IMG/VR virus record: IMGVR_UViG_3300030102_001857
Span: 1 to 36,848 of that record
Source: a virus
Length of the DNA: 36,848 nt
Reading direction: 5' to 3' (one strand)
The notes beneath the pieces are model-generated. The model did not search any database and had not been told where the DNA came from. It saw only the letters and a list, made by a program, of their open reading frames with translations. The position numbers were made by a program, and so were the translations under genes. This document shows, piece after piece, positions 9,202-17,358 of the stretch (the stretch's first letter is position 1; each line of letters starts with the position of its first letter).

Positions 9202-9213
9202 TAAAACCTCAAA

Positions 9214-9241
9214 TAAAAAAAGGGGCGAACTAGCCGCCCCC
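9214..9241 (-). terminator. Rho-independent terminator directly after the major capsid gene
   Basis: On the minus strand a GC-only stem GGGGCG/CGCCCC (9235-9240 with 9222-9227) with a 7-base loop is followed at once by a run of seven T. It lies 20 bases past the capsid stop. It probably lets capsid transcripts outnumber those of the genes after it. Confidence 0.85.
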
Positions 9242-9261
9242 AAGTTGTGAATGGAGAAAAA

Positions 9262-10206
9262 TTAACTTCCACTTAAACCAATAACCGCCGCATGTGCCTT
9301 GGGCGCTTTGACGATCAAAGTGTATTCGCTCACAATAGCGAATTTTGTGGCGTCACCAGTGGCGGCAACGTCACTTACGCTAAACATACGGCCTGGGAGG
9401 GAGCCTATGCAAACGTAATCAGTATCAATCAGATATACCTCTGAATTGTTAGCCTGACGGTCAATCGTTACAGCCAACTCACCAAAATCACTCAAATAAA
9501 GTGATACTGAGCCGACGATAGCAATATCGCGTGGTGCAGTGTAGTTTAACTGCGCTGAAGCAACTGAGCCTGATGATAGATCAGAAAAGTTCTGCTTATT
9601 TGTTGGTGACATAAGCAACATATTCGGGCTTCCACCGTCATTGTATGCAGCCAACATAGCAGCATCTATCTGAGCTAAAGTTAAAGCTCTAGCTGTACCA
9701 GTTAAATCAGCCACATCTGACCCATCACCAGTAGCAAATGCCATATCACTAGGCGCATCACCATTGGTAATCCAAGTGATAAGCTTCGCGCATTTACGCG
9801 GATCTGAGCCTGAACGAGCTTCATTGGCAAACAAGGATTTCTCTATATCGCGCCGCTGCTCAATTCCTTTGAGCACCTTAACGTATGCAGTTTCCTTATC
9901 ACGCCCCGCTTTGTCAACAACATCCAAAGTATTGGATACTGAAGCCGCTTGGACCGCGATTTGGTGGTGGTTGCCAAGTCGTGTTGTTACAGCGGGATTG
10001 ACGTATGAATAATCAGCACCTTCATTGGCGTGATTGTTCGCTGCCGCCGCTGCAAGCTCTTGAACTTGCCATTCGTGAAAGATACCTTTTGTGGTTTCTT
10101 TCTGTGAGTTTGAAACTAGTGGAGTTTCATCGGGATCAATCCTGTATATAACGTCAGATAGATCCTCTCGTTCTCCAATAGCTGTAGAGCTAGTATATGT
10201 AGCCAT
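9262..10206 (-). CDS. Major capsid protein, SU10/DUF5309 family, 314 aa
   Basis: The N-terminal part reads RIDPDETPLVSNSQKETTKG followed by HEWQVQEL, the typical start of SU10-like capsid proteins with the HK97 fold. Later motifs also fit: NHANEGADYSYVNP, RLGNHHQIAVQAASVS, EKSLFANEARSGSD, and a C-terminal YLIDTDYVCIG segment. The gene has the best ribosome site in the window and its own terminator, both expected for the most abundant virion protein. It follows the scaffold gene directly. No delta domain or protease gene is visible, so a separate scaffold rather than a cleaved prohead peptide probably guides assembly. Confidence 0.85.
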   Translation of the reverse strand: MATYTSSTAIGEREDLSDVIYRIDPDETPLVSNSQKETTKGIFHEWQVQELAAAAANNHANEGADYSYVNPAVTTRLGNHHQIAVQAASVSNTLDVVDKAGRDKETAYVKVLKGIEQRRDIEKSLFANEARSGSDPRKCAKLITWITNGDAPSDMAFATGDGSDVADLTGTARALTLAQIDAAMLAAYNDGGSPNMLLMSPTNKQNFSDLSSGSVASAQLNYTAPRDIAIVGSVSLYLSDFGELAVTIDRQANNSEVYLIDTDYVCIGSLPGRMFSVSDVAATGDATKFAIVSEYTLIVKAPKAHAAVIGLSGS

Positions 10207-10212
10207 AATTGG

Positions 10213-10220
10213 CCTCCTTT
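10213..10220 (-). promoter_or_regulatory. Strong Shine-Dalgarno of the capsid gene
   Basis: The minus strand reads AAAGGAGG, a full match to the anti-SD core, 6 bases before the capsid ATG at 10206. Most genes here have weaker sites or rely on stop-start overlap, so this marks capsid as the most strongly translated gene. Confidence 0.8.
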
Positions 10221-10223
10221 AGA

Positions 10224-11177
10224 TTAACGAGTTAAAAGATATTGAACAGCCGCATCACGGCTATTTGTTTTCTTCAGGTTTTCAAAAGCCTTACGCTTCC
10301 GATCACTTGCAGAGTCAGCCTTAGATTTCGGTTGACCACTCTTAACCATCTTAGGTGCGGCCTTGACTTTCTTCTTTGCAATGGGTTTGCCCGACTGCAA
10401 ATTGTCATAAAGGTACGCTTTACGCATTAACTCAATGTAGCGACTATCAACTGTGCTTGCTAGCTCTTGATCTGTCCAACCACGCTCTTTAGCGTAACTC
10501 ACCAAAGCAGCTTTTTCTTTGGCTTCCACCTCAGAATTTTTCCACTCCGGTATTATCTCAAGTAATTTAGCTTGCTCGCGTTGAAGGTTCTCTTGCTGTA
10601 AACGCAACTGTTCTGCCTGAACAGCTTGCATCTTGGCTTGATTGTCGCGCTCAGTATCGCGCTGCCTAACGTATTCAAGTGGATCACTCTCATACAGACT
10701 ATCCCAATACGCCTGATCCTTTGGTTGATTAGCCGTTTGTAATTGTTGCTGCATAAGACCTAAAGCCTGTTCATACTGTGTACGAACTTGCTCAGTTTGT
10801 GCTTTTTCAGCATCCAAAGCTTTACGCTCTTCAGACGCTTTCATAAGCCTTTTTTGAGCAGTTTGCTCAAGCTGATAGTTTTTGATCAACTCTTCCTGAG
10901 TTACATCATATTCATCACCATCAACCTTAACGCGATAAGTGTCTACGATTTCTTCCTCGTATTCCTCATCACTTTCCTCAGTTTCTACCTCTTCGGCTTC
11001 AGCTTGGCTTTCTTCAGCGGCTTCAGCTTCTACGGTTTCCTCTTCGGTTGCCTCTACTTCAGTTTCGGCACTAGGCTCTTGAACTTCCTCGCTTGCCTCT
11101 TCAGGGGCTTGGGTGTCCAAAAGTAAATTTACAGCATCATGCTGCGAAAGACTGGATTCAGATTGAGTACCAGACAT
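10224..11177 (-). CDS. Capsid scaffold protein, 317 aa
   Basis: Residues about 20-85 are extremely acidic, built from Glu-Ala-Glu-Thr-Val runs. A short beta segment (VDTYRVKVDGDEYDVTQEEL) follows, then a long Gln/Glu/Lys-rich coiled coil to about residue 220, and a basic C-terminus (AKKKVKAAPKMVKSGQPKSK) that probably binds the capsid subunit. Acidic helix plus basic tail, located between portal and capsid genes, is the pattern of podovirus scaffold proteins. It is expected to leave or be removed when DNA is packaged. Confidence 0.75.
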   Translation of the reverse strand: MSGTQSESSLSQHDAVNLLLDTQAPEEASEEVQEPSAETEVEATEEETVEAEAAEESQAEAEEVETEESDEEYEEEIVDTYRVKVDGDEYDVTQEELIKNYQLEQTAQKRLMKASEERKALDAEKAQTEQVRTQYEQALGLMQQQLQTANQPKDQAYWDSLYESDPLEYVRQRDTERDNQAKMQAVQAEQLRLQQENLQREQAKLLEIIPEWKNSEVEAKEKAALVSYAKERGWTDQELASTVDSRYIELMRKAYLYDNLQSGKPIAKKKVKAAPKMVKSGQPKSKADSASDRKRKAFENLKKTNSRDAAVQYLLTR

Positions 11178-11200
11178 ATAAAAATCTCCAAATTGTTAAG

Positions 11201-11458
11201 TTACCTTCGCAATTCTTCCATTTGTTGAGAGGCCATCTTTCCAGTTGTTACAACACTTTCAAAATGCCCTTCGAAAGCTTCAAGCGCTTTCAACAAGTGG
11301 AAACATTGCTCACGAAAAGCGGTGTCTTGAGGATCACTACCTGACCAACCTAAGACATACGTTTTTCGTAATTCTTCAAATGCTTCTACAACTAATGGGT
11401 TTCGCAAAACATCAGCGGCCTTTGCGCCCCTGTCTTGCTCACTAATAAAATCTGTCAT
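11201..11458 (-). CDS. Conserved small protein after portal, 85 aa
   Basis: A helical protein starting MTDFISEQDRGAKAADVLRN, with a central PLVVEAFEELRKTYV helix and a C-terminal LLKALEAFEGHFESVVTTGK helix. Proteins of this size and pattern occur next to the portal gene in many podoviruses; I know no function. Its ATG overlaps the portal stop by 4 bases (ATGA), so translation is coupled to the portal. Confidence 0.55.
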   Translation of the reverse strand: MTDFISEQDRGAKAADVLRNPLVVEAFEELRKTYVLGWSGSDPQDTAFREQCFHLLKALEAFEGHFESVVTTGKMASQQMEELRR

Positions 11459-13449
11459 GCTCTTGGTAAATTATCCGAAACCTGACCACCAAAGGCCAAT
11501 TTCTGTTGACGTAACTGAAGTTCAGCTTGTAGCTCTTGCCTACGTAGCTCAATTTCAGCTTGCATTTTCTCACGCTCTAGCTGCAACTCAGCTTGCATTT
11601 TCTCACGTTTCAACTGCAATTCAGCTTCAGCTTTTGCTTGTTCTGGACTTGGACCTTCCTGTTGACCCATCTGAGCAACCATCTGATCAACTTGCTCACC
11701 AGAGTTAAAGAATTGATCTGTGTCCTTAAATCCCGCCATTTCTGCGATTTTCTTCAACGTATTCACATATTGGCTTGGCTTCACAACAGGGTTATTCGGC
11801 CCTAATTGCTGTAACAACTGTTCTTGCTTGCCAAGGATCTGTAGCAACATAGCCATTTTCTCATCCTCACGCCCATTACCAAGACCAACCTCAATAGATA
11901 AATCAAAGTTGTTTTCCATTGCGGAAGGATCAATCGCCACAAAATCACCACGCATACGAATAGTACGCTTCTTATCTTGGTGTTTTTGTAAAACCGTAAA
12001 TACACCTTTAGCCAAATCACGGCATCCGGTTTCAGCAAACACACGAGCAATCATCTCTATCTTTAACTGTGCGCCCTGTATAGTAGCGTTTACCGCGCTT
12101 GCAGTGGTAGACTGCAAAGTAGACGGATCAAGCCCCATAGAAGCCTTAGAGAAGCCTGTGCGCTGATCTCTGACCTGATCAACATACTCTAACATATTAA
12201 AACCAGTTGAACCGATCTGTGGAACAGGTAAAGCCTGTACCATTCCTGGTGCTCTTGTACGCACAACGCCACCAGGACGTGACGATAGCAAGTCAGAAAA
12301 GTTTACCTGACCCTCAACCGCTGCAACCCTGCTATTATTAGTCAAATACAGATTATCCAACATTTGACGCAAAATAGTGGATTTTATCATCTGTAAATCC
12401 ATCACCATTTCAGCAACAGATCTACCAACCATTCTATGCGGCATTAAAATTGGCGATAATAACGCAAATGGCACATGATCAAACGGTTCATTTTCAAGGA
12501 TCTCTACACCGTCACCCAACGCCACAACACGCCGTAACTCCGGTATATTATCACCATCATAATCTGCGCGAATATATGCCTCAGTCACCAAGACCTCACG
12601 CATAGCCGGATCATGGCTTTCATGACGATCACCAGATTCTAACTCTTCAAAACGTGCCTGACGTTCCGCTTCATCATCAAGATCATCATATCCGGCATAG
12701 TTTAACACGACATCAGCGTCATAACCTTGCTCAATCAAGTCACCCGCCCGAACCTGAGTACGGTGGGCTATAAATGCACAATCCTCTAATGAAGTAGCCC
12801 TACGAGAAAAGATCAACTCTTCAGGGGGTACATTGTCTATCTTAACCTTACCGGATTTAGTCTTACGCTTAATCTCAACGCTGAAGCTTACCTCTTGCGG
12901 TACTTCCTGACCTGTGGCTTCATCAACAATACCAACTTCAGTCACATCCTGAGAAACAATCTCAACGCTTGGATCTTGCACCAAAAAGGTCAACTCATCC
13001 TCAGTCAAACCCTCTAAGGTTTCGTTCTCAACCGTGTCAGTCTCTTCCCAATAAAACTTCACACAACCTTGCTTAAATAACAAAGCGTCCTTGAACCAAT
13101 TGTGTAAAACAGCAAAACCACGATTATCGTTATTGATAGAAAAGTTAACTAAATCAGAGGCTTGCTCGGCTGCCTTAACGTCCTCCGGACCTCTTGCGTG
13201 AAAACGTGCAAACTCCGGTGAGGATGCAAACATCTTCATCAAAGATGGCATAATGTATTCAATGGTATCTGAGACTTCCGTAGCAACCACTTGAGAACGG
13301 TTTTCTACCTCGTTTCCAAATGGCTCACCAAGATAATAGCTAAGTATATCTGTACGATCTTGTGAAAACTCACTGTCGTAATAGTTTACCGCGCTTTGTA
13401 TCTCATGCTGTAAAGCACCGCGAAAACGCTCATCATCCATTTTAGGCAT
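11455..13449 (-). CDS. Portal protein, 664 aa
   Basis: The N-terminal region (LQHEIQSAVNYYDSEF, DILSYYLGEPFGNE, SQVVATEVSDTIEYIMPSLM) is the standard start of large podovirus portals of the P22/SU10-like group. The clip and stem segments follow with NVPPEELIFSRRATSLEDC and ILMPHRMVGRSVAEMVMDLQ. Residues about 590-655 are a long coiled coil made of repeating QLKREKMQAEL and RRQELQAEL units, equivalent to the portal barrel. The portal forms the dodecameric DNA channel and docks the terminase. TAATG coupling joins it to a 15-residue peptide gene just before it. Confidence 0.85.
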   Translation of the reverse strand: MPKMDDERFRGALQHEIQSAVNYYDSEFSQDRTDILSYYLGEPFGNEVENRSQVVATEVSDTIEYIMPSLMKMFASSPEFARFHARGPEDVKAAEQASDLVNFSINNDNRGFAVLHNWFKDALLFKQGCVKFYWEETDTVENETLEGLTEDELTFLVQDPSVEIVSQDVTEVGIVDEATGQEVPQEVSFSVEIKRKTKSGKVKIDNVPPEELIFSRRATSLEDCAFIAHRTQVRAGDLIEQGYDADVVLNYAGYDDLDDEAERQARFEELESGDRHESHDPAMREVLVTEAYIRADYDGDNIPELRRVVALGDGVEILENEPFDHVPFALLSPILMPHRMVGRSVAEMVMDLQMIKSTILRQMLDNLYLTNNSRVAAVEGQVNFSDLLSSRPGGVVRTRAPGMVQALPVPQIGSTGFNMLEYVDQVRDQRTGFSKASMGLDPSTLQSTTASAVNATIQGAQLKIEMIARVFAETGCRDLAKGVFTVLQKHQDKKRTIRMRGDFVAIDPSAMENNFDLSIEVGLGNGREDEKMAMLLQILGKQEQLLQQLGPNNPVVKPSQYVNTLKKIAEMAGFKDTDQFFNSGEQVDQMVAQMGQQEGPSPEQAKAEAELQLKREKMQAELQLEREKMQAEIELRRQELQAELQLRQQKLAFGGQVSDNLPRA

Positions 13450-13496
13450 TACTTTTTCTTGCCGCCCTTTTTCTTACCTTTATGATATCCTGGCAT
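13449..13496 (-). CDS. 15-residue lysine-rich peptide gene
   Basis: Reads MPGYHKGKKKGGKKK then stop. The ATG overlaps the preceding 58-aa gene's stop as TAATG, and its own stop overlaps the portal ATG in the same way, so the ribosome would pass through all three. Nine of 15 residues are basic (8 Lys, 1 His). Similar tiny Lys-rich peptides are common before portals of marine phages. It could bind DNA or simply pass ribosomes to the portal start. Confidence 0.6.
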   Translation of the reverse strand: MPGYHKGKKKGGKKK

Positions 13497-13672
13497 TACG
13501 TCCTCCTCCTTGCTTTTTTCTTTGCAGTTTCATTTAATTCACTAAAATGATACAATCTCTTGCTGTTTTTACCGTGTGTTTTACCAGAATGAAGCTGTCC
13601 ATTCGGCATTTTATGCATACCACCAGTATGCTTTGTGCCGTCTTTAAAATAATGCGGAACACCTTTTGCCAT
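13496..13672 (-). CDS. Small basic protein, 58 aa
   Basis: Starts MAKGVPHYFKDGTKHTGGMH, continues with GQLHSGKTHGKNSKRLYHF and ends in a Lys/Arg-rich tail. It is rich in His, Lys and Gly. An AAGGAAA ribosome site precedes the ATG, and the stop overlaps the next ATG as TAATG. Similar short genes occur in marine podoviruses. Function unknown; probably nucleic-acid binding or a minor head component. Confidence 0.6.
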   Translation of the reverse strand: MAKGVPHYFKDGTKHTGGMHKMPNGQLHSGKTHGKNSKRLYHFSELNETAKKKARRRT

Positions 13673-13684
13673 TACAATTTCCTT

Positions 13685-13891
13685 CTAAACATCCCAACTA
13701 ATTCTGGTAGAACTTGTCTTACGTTTTGCAGCCTTTTTAGCCTTGGCTGTCCTTGCTTTACTCGCGGGTCTACACGCCGGATAAGGACGCCCCTTATCCT
13801 TCTTACCGCTGCGTCCACACGGCTTACCTGTCTTTACATCACGCCAATCTTCCGCAAACCATTTGGTTAAACCGCCGCGATACTTAGCCAT
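13685..13891 (-). CDS. DUF5872-like basic protein, 68 aa
   Basis: MAKYRGGLTKWFAEDWRDVK is followed by TGKPCGRSGKKDKGRPYPAC and RPASKARTAKAKKAAKRK. The WF-EDW-D, Gly-Lys-x-Cys-Gly-Arg and YPxCxPASKA pattern is that of DUF5872, found in phages and large DNA viruses. Two cysteines and a strongly basic tail suggest nucleic-acid binding. The start overlaps the preceding stop as TAATG. Confidence 0.65.
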   Translation of the reverse strand: MAKYRGGLTKWFAEDWRDVKTGKPCGRSGKKDKGRPYPACRPASKARTAKAKKAAKRKTSSTRISWDV

Positions 13892-14058
13892 TAAGCGTAT
13901 GTGCCTCCACGCTTCTTATACTCACGCACCAACCACGCATTTGCATAAGCACTAGGGTATACATCAAATTTTCTCTTAGCCGCCGCTTTAACACGAGCGT
14001 ACAAAGCCTTGTTTTTTGGAACAGGGGCTTTCTTGCGAACAGGTGCTTTCTTAGGCAT
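13891..14058 (-). CDS. Small basic protein with YPSAYANAW motif, 55 aa
   Basis: The N-terminus is MPKKAPVRKKAPVPK; the body has ALYARVKAAAKRKFDVYPSA and NAWLVREYKKRGGTY. The YPSAYAN-x-W-LV-x-x-YKKRGG motif is shared with small proteins of other phages and, to my knowledge, algal viruses; function unknown. It overlaps the upstream gene by 8 bases and joins the next gene by TAATG. Confidence 0.6.
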   Translation of the reverse strand: MPKKAPVRKKAPVPKNKALYARVKAAAKRKFDVYPSAYANAWLVREYKKRGGTYA

Positions 14059-14230
14059 CAGACGAATACTTTCCTGTTTGCGTTCCCGCCATACGCGATT
14101 TATACGAAGGTCTGCGCTTCTTAGTTGACTTCTTAGCGGTCTTTACTTCATCCACCATCGCGTCAACCGCGTCTGCTACTTCCTTCATTTTATTAACTTT
14201 TGGCCTACTATACATCTTCATATATTGCAT
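14051..14230 (-). CDS. Small charged protein, 59 aa, function unknown
   Basis: Starts MQYMKMYSRPKVNKMKEVAD, with an acidic helix AVDAMVDEVK and then a Lys/Arg-rich tail (KKSTKKRRPSYKSRMAG). It begins 9 bases after the preceding gene and overlaps the following one by 8 bases. It is one of six small, mostly basic proteins between terminase and portal. Confidence 0.55.
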   Translation of the reverse strand: MQYMKMYSRPKVNKMKEVADAVDAMVDEVKTAKKSTKKRRPSYKSRMAGTQTGKYSSDA

Positions 14231-14239
14231 GTTTTCACC

Positions 14240-14533
14240 TCAACAATCCCACATTCTGCGTGACCAATAATTTGCAGAAAACTTGTCATCTTTACCCTTA
14301 ATCCCACCAGAACGAGCACAATAACTCGCCTTGTTAGATTTGTTCCCCTTTTTAATGCTCATATTAGGATCACCAAAGGTCACTTTTTTAACGTTTGGCC
14401 CCTTCTTGGCTAATACCTTAAACTTCTTAGTTCCTCCTGGGGTGCGCTGAACCTTGTTAAACCCAGGAAATGTCTCGCCGTTGTACTGCACACGCCCACT
14501 TGGGAGCCGCTTAACCCTACTTGCTAATGCCAT
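14240..14533 (-). CDS. DUF6321-like small protein, 97 aa
   Basis: Starting at MALASRVKRLPSGRVQYNG makes the ATG overlap the terminase stop as TAATG; an alternative start 12 bases upstream is less likely. The core KFKVLAKKGPNVKKVTFGDP, then NMSIKK, SYCARSGGIKG and the end YWSRRMWDC match a common phage and algal-virus family. Conserved Cys, Arg and Trp in the C-terminal part suggest a small zinc or nucleic-acid-binding fold, but this is inference. Confidence 0.6.
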   Translation of the reverse strand: MALASRVKRLPSGRVQYNGETFPGFNKVQRTPGGTKKFKVLAKKGPNVKKVTFGDPNMSIKKGNKSNKASYCARSGGIKGKDDKFSANYWSRRMWDC

Positions 14534-15936
14534 TACACAATCCAATTACTGTTGCCGTAGTCCAAATCACCAGAAAAACTATAATGATCTACCGAACCCG
14601 CCGCCTTCATCGCTTGGCTTGCAAACGTCAATATAAACGCATCAGCTAAGTCAGGAGAGCGCAAACCACGCTTTTTCATCTCATCCTTACCTTCAGCCTT
14701 AAACTTACCAGAGGACAAAATCTTAAAGCGTAACGCGGTTAGCTCATTGATTAACTCTTCTTGATCCGGCATCGAACAATCTCGCGCCTCAAACCACTCA
14801 CGACACTTAAACCATAACTCATCACGTAAACGCTGATAACGTGCGCCCAAACTAGGACTCTCAGCAACGTTAATCGCCCTTGCAGGCAATCCAAGCTCCT
14901 GAAGCCTAGAACATACCCCCGCGCCTATCCCTATGCTATCCACACAGATCTCAACCGGACGCTCCATAAAACTCGTGGCCTCATACTCCGTCAGAACAAA
15001 GCCCACAGTCTCCATAAGGTCTTTACCCTGCCAAGACTTCACAGGCTCCATAAGGACGTTTCCCTGCCTCTTAGCAAGCCCACAACGGTCATTCCCATAC
15101 TGAGCTACATCTAAACCCCAAATGGGCGAGATATTCATAGGGTCAACCTCACGCGAAATCGCAGACTCAACAATGTGCCTACCAATCAACGTGTCGTTAC
15201 TGTCCTCACCAAACTCACCAAGAGCACGTATGCGGAAAATGTTGCTATCCTCACCGTACTGAGACTTCATTTCTTCAATAAAATCATCGCTCACATAAGG
15301 ACTGTCATAACAACTCACCGTCATTTTATGCCAACGATGGGCATTTCTATGAAAAGCGTCATAAAAATAGCCAGTATTACGTGTGGGGTTGCCCACCATA
15401 AGGATCTTGGAGCCTTCCGTAGATAACGCACCCTGCGCTACCTCAAAGATTACATCATCCACACCAGAACATTCGTCGATAACAAAAAGCAGCCTCTCGT
15501 GGTGAAAGCCCTGAAGCGCCTCCGGATTCTCTTTTCTCGACACCCTTGCGTGACAGCTTGAGTCTACACCTTTGACCGTGATCTTATCACTGGTGATCTC
15601 AAGTTGGTTCTGTAAACCCTTGGGCATCTTTCTGGCCCACTTCTGAATCTCAGCCCATAACACCTGATTTAACTGATTAGCAGAGTTGGCAGTACATACG
15701 ATCCGGCAAGAACGTGTGATCATGTACCACAAAATAACCCAACTCAGCAAAGCAGACTTGCCAACGCCGTGTGAGGACTTCACAGCAACGCGAGGATCAT
15801 CCCTGACAGCGTTTAAGGCTTGCTTCTGCCATTCTTGTGGTTCCGCACCAAGACAAGACTGCACGAAAAGCACAGGATCGCCATGAAGCTGAAGCAAAAT
15901 GTCGGCAGTGGATTTAGCAGAATTTTTTTGGTGCAT
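14533..15936 (-). CDS. terL: Terminase large subunit, 467 aa
   Basis: Both motor parts are visible. The ATPase has Walker A SSHGVGKS at residues 54-61, Walker B LLFVIDE at about 149-155 with the catalytic Glu, and a GNPT coupling motif near 182. The RNase H-like nuclease has Asp in GLDVAQYG (about D276), in EICVDSIG (about D333) and in SPDLADAF near the C-terminus. The enzyme pumps DNA into the prohead through the portal and cuts the concatemer. The ATG lacks a good ribosome site and is preceded by a structured gap of about 300 bases. Confidence 0.9.
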   Translation of the reverse strand: MHQKNSAKSTADILLQLHGDPVLFVQSCLGAEPQEWQKQALNAVRDDPRVAVKSSHGVGKSALLSWVILWYMITRSCRIVCTANSANQLNQVLWAEIQKWARKMPKGLQNQLEITSDKITVKGVDSSCHARVSRKENPEALQGFHHERLLFVIDECSGVDDVIFEVAQGALSTEGSKILMVGNPTRNTGYFYDAFHRNAHRWHKMTVSCYDSPYVSDDFIEEMKSQYGEDSNIFRIRALGEFGEDSNDTLIGRHIVESAISREVDPMNISPIWGLDVAQYGNDRCGLAKRQGNVLMEPVKSWQGKDLMETVGFVLTEYEATSFMERPVEICVDSIGIGAGVCSRLQELGLPARAINVAESPSLGARYQRLRDELWFKCREWFEARDCSMPDQEELINELTALRFKILSSGKFKAEGKDEMKKRGLRSPDLADAFILTFASQAMKAAGSVDHYSFSGDLDYGNSNWIV

Positions 15937-16232
15937 ACGGTACTTTACATTGTGTTCGCCACCAAGGGGGGGTGGTAGAAAAAGAAACCCCTGCGAAACA
16001 GACAGTGTGGATCTATCTCAACAGGGGCCACGAGCAGTACCAGGTTTTCGTCAAAATAAGAGAGGTACGAGCACGAGAGGTAAACTATGACTAAATGGGT
16101 AATAACCCATTGTATATTCATCTAGCAGTTATGAAGGCTTCTGTCAATATGCCTTTGTGAATATATTAGTCGGCTATGTGTGGGGGTATATACATATATA
16201 CACGCCCCCATGATTTTTTTGCTGGGGGGGGG
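15937..16232. other. Structured intergenic region between terminase genes, no gene seen
   Basis: About 300 bases without a convincing gene. It holds several inverted repeats: CCCCTG/CAGGGG about 28 bases apart (near 15988-16026), AATGGGT-AATA-ACCCATT (16094-16111) and a GGGGG...CCCCC repeat enclosing an alternating TATA dyad (near 16183-16210). The last is followed on the plus strand by seven T, and a run of eight G lies at about 16225-16232. A pac or cos recognition site or a small RNA would fit this position, but nothing proves either. Confidence 0.4.
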
Positions 16233-16667
16233 TCAACGCGATTTTGACAAGAATTTCGGTGGCCTACCTGATTTTTTCTTAGGTTTTGGGACATTTTCTT
16301 CTATTGGTTCCGAAGTAAAATCAAAATGTTCAATTATATCAGCATCTTGCACGCCTTGACCTTTACCCTGCTCAGGTAAATGTATCTCTTTAGCGTCTAA
16401 AATGCGGTTTGCCTCAGTTATCCGAGAGGCCACATCTTGCAAGGCTAAAGCGAACTCAGACCCTGCACCAGTGACATTAACGTCATAAGGTAAAAACTTA
16501 CCTATTTTATTGAGTGTACCCGCCGCATCGCCCTCTAATTGTTCAGCAAGAAGCTTGTGTAATGGCTTATCCTTCCTTGCATTGACGTCTAAAGCTCTTT
16601 CAAGCTCTAACCTCACTCGCTGTACTATCTGTTGACCGCCGCCTTTTCCGTTTGGTTTATTCGCCAT
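16233..16667 (-). CDS. Probable terminase small subunit, 144 aa
   Basis: The first gene of the late operon, upstream of TerL. Residues 15-65 are helical (VQRVRLELERALDVNARKDK, then LHKLLAEQLEGDAAGTLNKI), followed by FLPYDVNVTGAG, a segment I associate with terminase-small-like genes of marine phages. The C-terminus has an AT-hook-like KKSGRPPK. A DNA-recognition role fits both position and basic tail, but no family-defining motif is present, so the name is tentative. A ribosome site AAGGAAAA lies 10 bases before the ATG. Confidence 0.5.
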   Translation of the reverse strand: MANKPNGKGGGQQIVQRVRLELERALDVNARKDKPLHKLLAEQLEGDAAGTLNKIGKFLPYDVNVTGAGSEFALALQDVASRITEANRILDAKEIHLPEQGKGQGVQDADIIEHFDFTSEPIEENVPKPKKKSGRPPKFLSKSR

Positions 16668-16707
16668 AACGTTGTTTTTCCTTAATATTTTATATTTATT
16701 CTCTTTA

Positions 16708-16735
16708 TTTATAGTTAAATGAATAAAATATTCAA
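16708..16735 (-). promoter_or_regulatory. Candidate late-operon promoter (leftward)
   Basis: On the minus strand TTGAAT (16735-16730) and TATAAA (16713-16708) are 16 bases apart, upstream of the terminase-small-like ATG at 16667. The spacer and -35 overlap TGAAT-AAAAT-ATTCA (16720-16734), which has the repressor half-sites in inverted order. Confidence 0.45.
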
Positions 16736-16743
16736 TTAATATG

Positions 16744-16788
16744 TTGACTTAATACTCATCATCCCTATTATATTATTCATATCTGAAT
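16744..16788 (+). promoter_or_regulatory. Promoter of rightward small-gene operon with repressor-type operator
   Basis: TTGACT (16744-16749) and TATTAT (16766-16771) are 16 bases apart. Just after the -10, about where transcription should start, lies the dyad ATTCA-TATC-TGAAT (16775-16788), the same site found at the repressor promoter. A bound repressor would block this promoter in the lysogen. Confidence 0.55.
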
Positions 16789-16812
16789 AAATTAAGTGTG
16801 GAAGGAAAACAG

Positions 16813-17358
16813 ATGATTACCGAAAATTTCTTTAAAGATGGTCATTATATAATAGAGAGTAAATTACTTGGAAAACTAAAGGTACGCTTTGGTGTTTATG
16901 GTAATAGTATCTCATCTCATCGCTCTTTCCCTTGGAACGGTAACGCCAAAGGGGAAATTAAACATCAGTTTGATAAAATCGAAAGCGCGTATGCTCAGTT
17001 ATATGTTTATATGTATGATTTGAACGAAAAAATAATGATCAACGGCATACCTTACAACAATATTTCATTTGAGGTTGAAAAGTGGCGAAATGATCAAATG
17101 AAAGGTTTGAGGGTTATTTCAAGGGCTAATAGGTCTGACAAGAGTTACAGTACAGAAATAACAGATGCAGCAAGAAAAGTTTTAGAAGAAGAAATAAATA
17201 CTGTTTTTAATCCTATCTTCTCCTCCTTGGCAGCTGAGTGCAGACGTTATGCAATCCAAGATTATAAAGCATCTACTCAACAAAGGTTAGATGAAGCCAA
17301 GCAAAATATATTGGAAACGGAAAACTATTTAGCTTCTTTGGGAAAAGAGGTGTTATAA
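16813..17358 (+). CDS. Unknown protein, first gene of rightward operon, 181 aa
   Basis: The ATG at 16813 is preferred because GGAAGG lies 8 bases before it; a GTG 15 bases earlier would overlap that site. The N-terminal half looks beta-rich (GHYIIESKLLGKLKVRFGVY), with SSHRSFPWNGNAKGE in between; the C-terminal part is helical and charged, ending in a coiled segment. I do not recognise it. As the first gene after a repressor-controlled promoter it could act early in the lytic cycle. Confidence 0.6.
   Translation: MITENFFKDGHYIIESKLLGKLKVRFGVYGNSISSHRSFPWNGNAKGEIKHQFDKIESAYAQLYVYMYDLNEKIMINGIPYNNISFEVEKWRNDQMKGLRVISRANRSDKSYSTEITDAARKVLEEEINTVFNPIFSSLAAECRRYAIQDYKASTQQRLDEAKQNILETENYLASLGKEVL

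Noticed and set aside
11720-12166. 148-codon frame opposite the portal gene
   Set aside because: It is a shadow of the portal coding frame; no ribosome site and no conserved motif.
15899-16090. 63-codon open frame on the plus strand
   Set aside because: No ribosome site, composition unlike the other genes, and it overlaps the terminase start and hairpin repeats.
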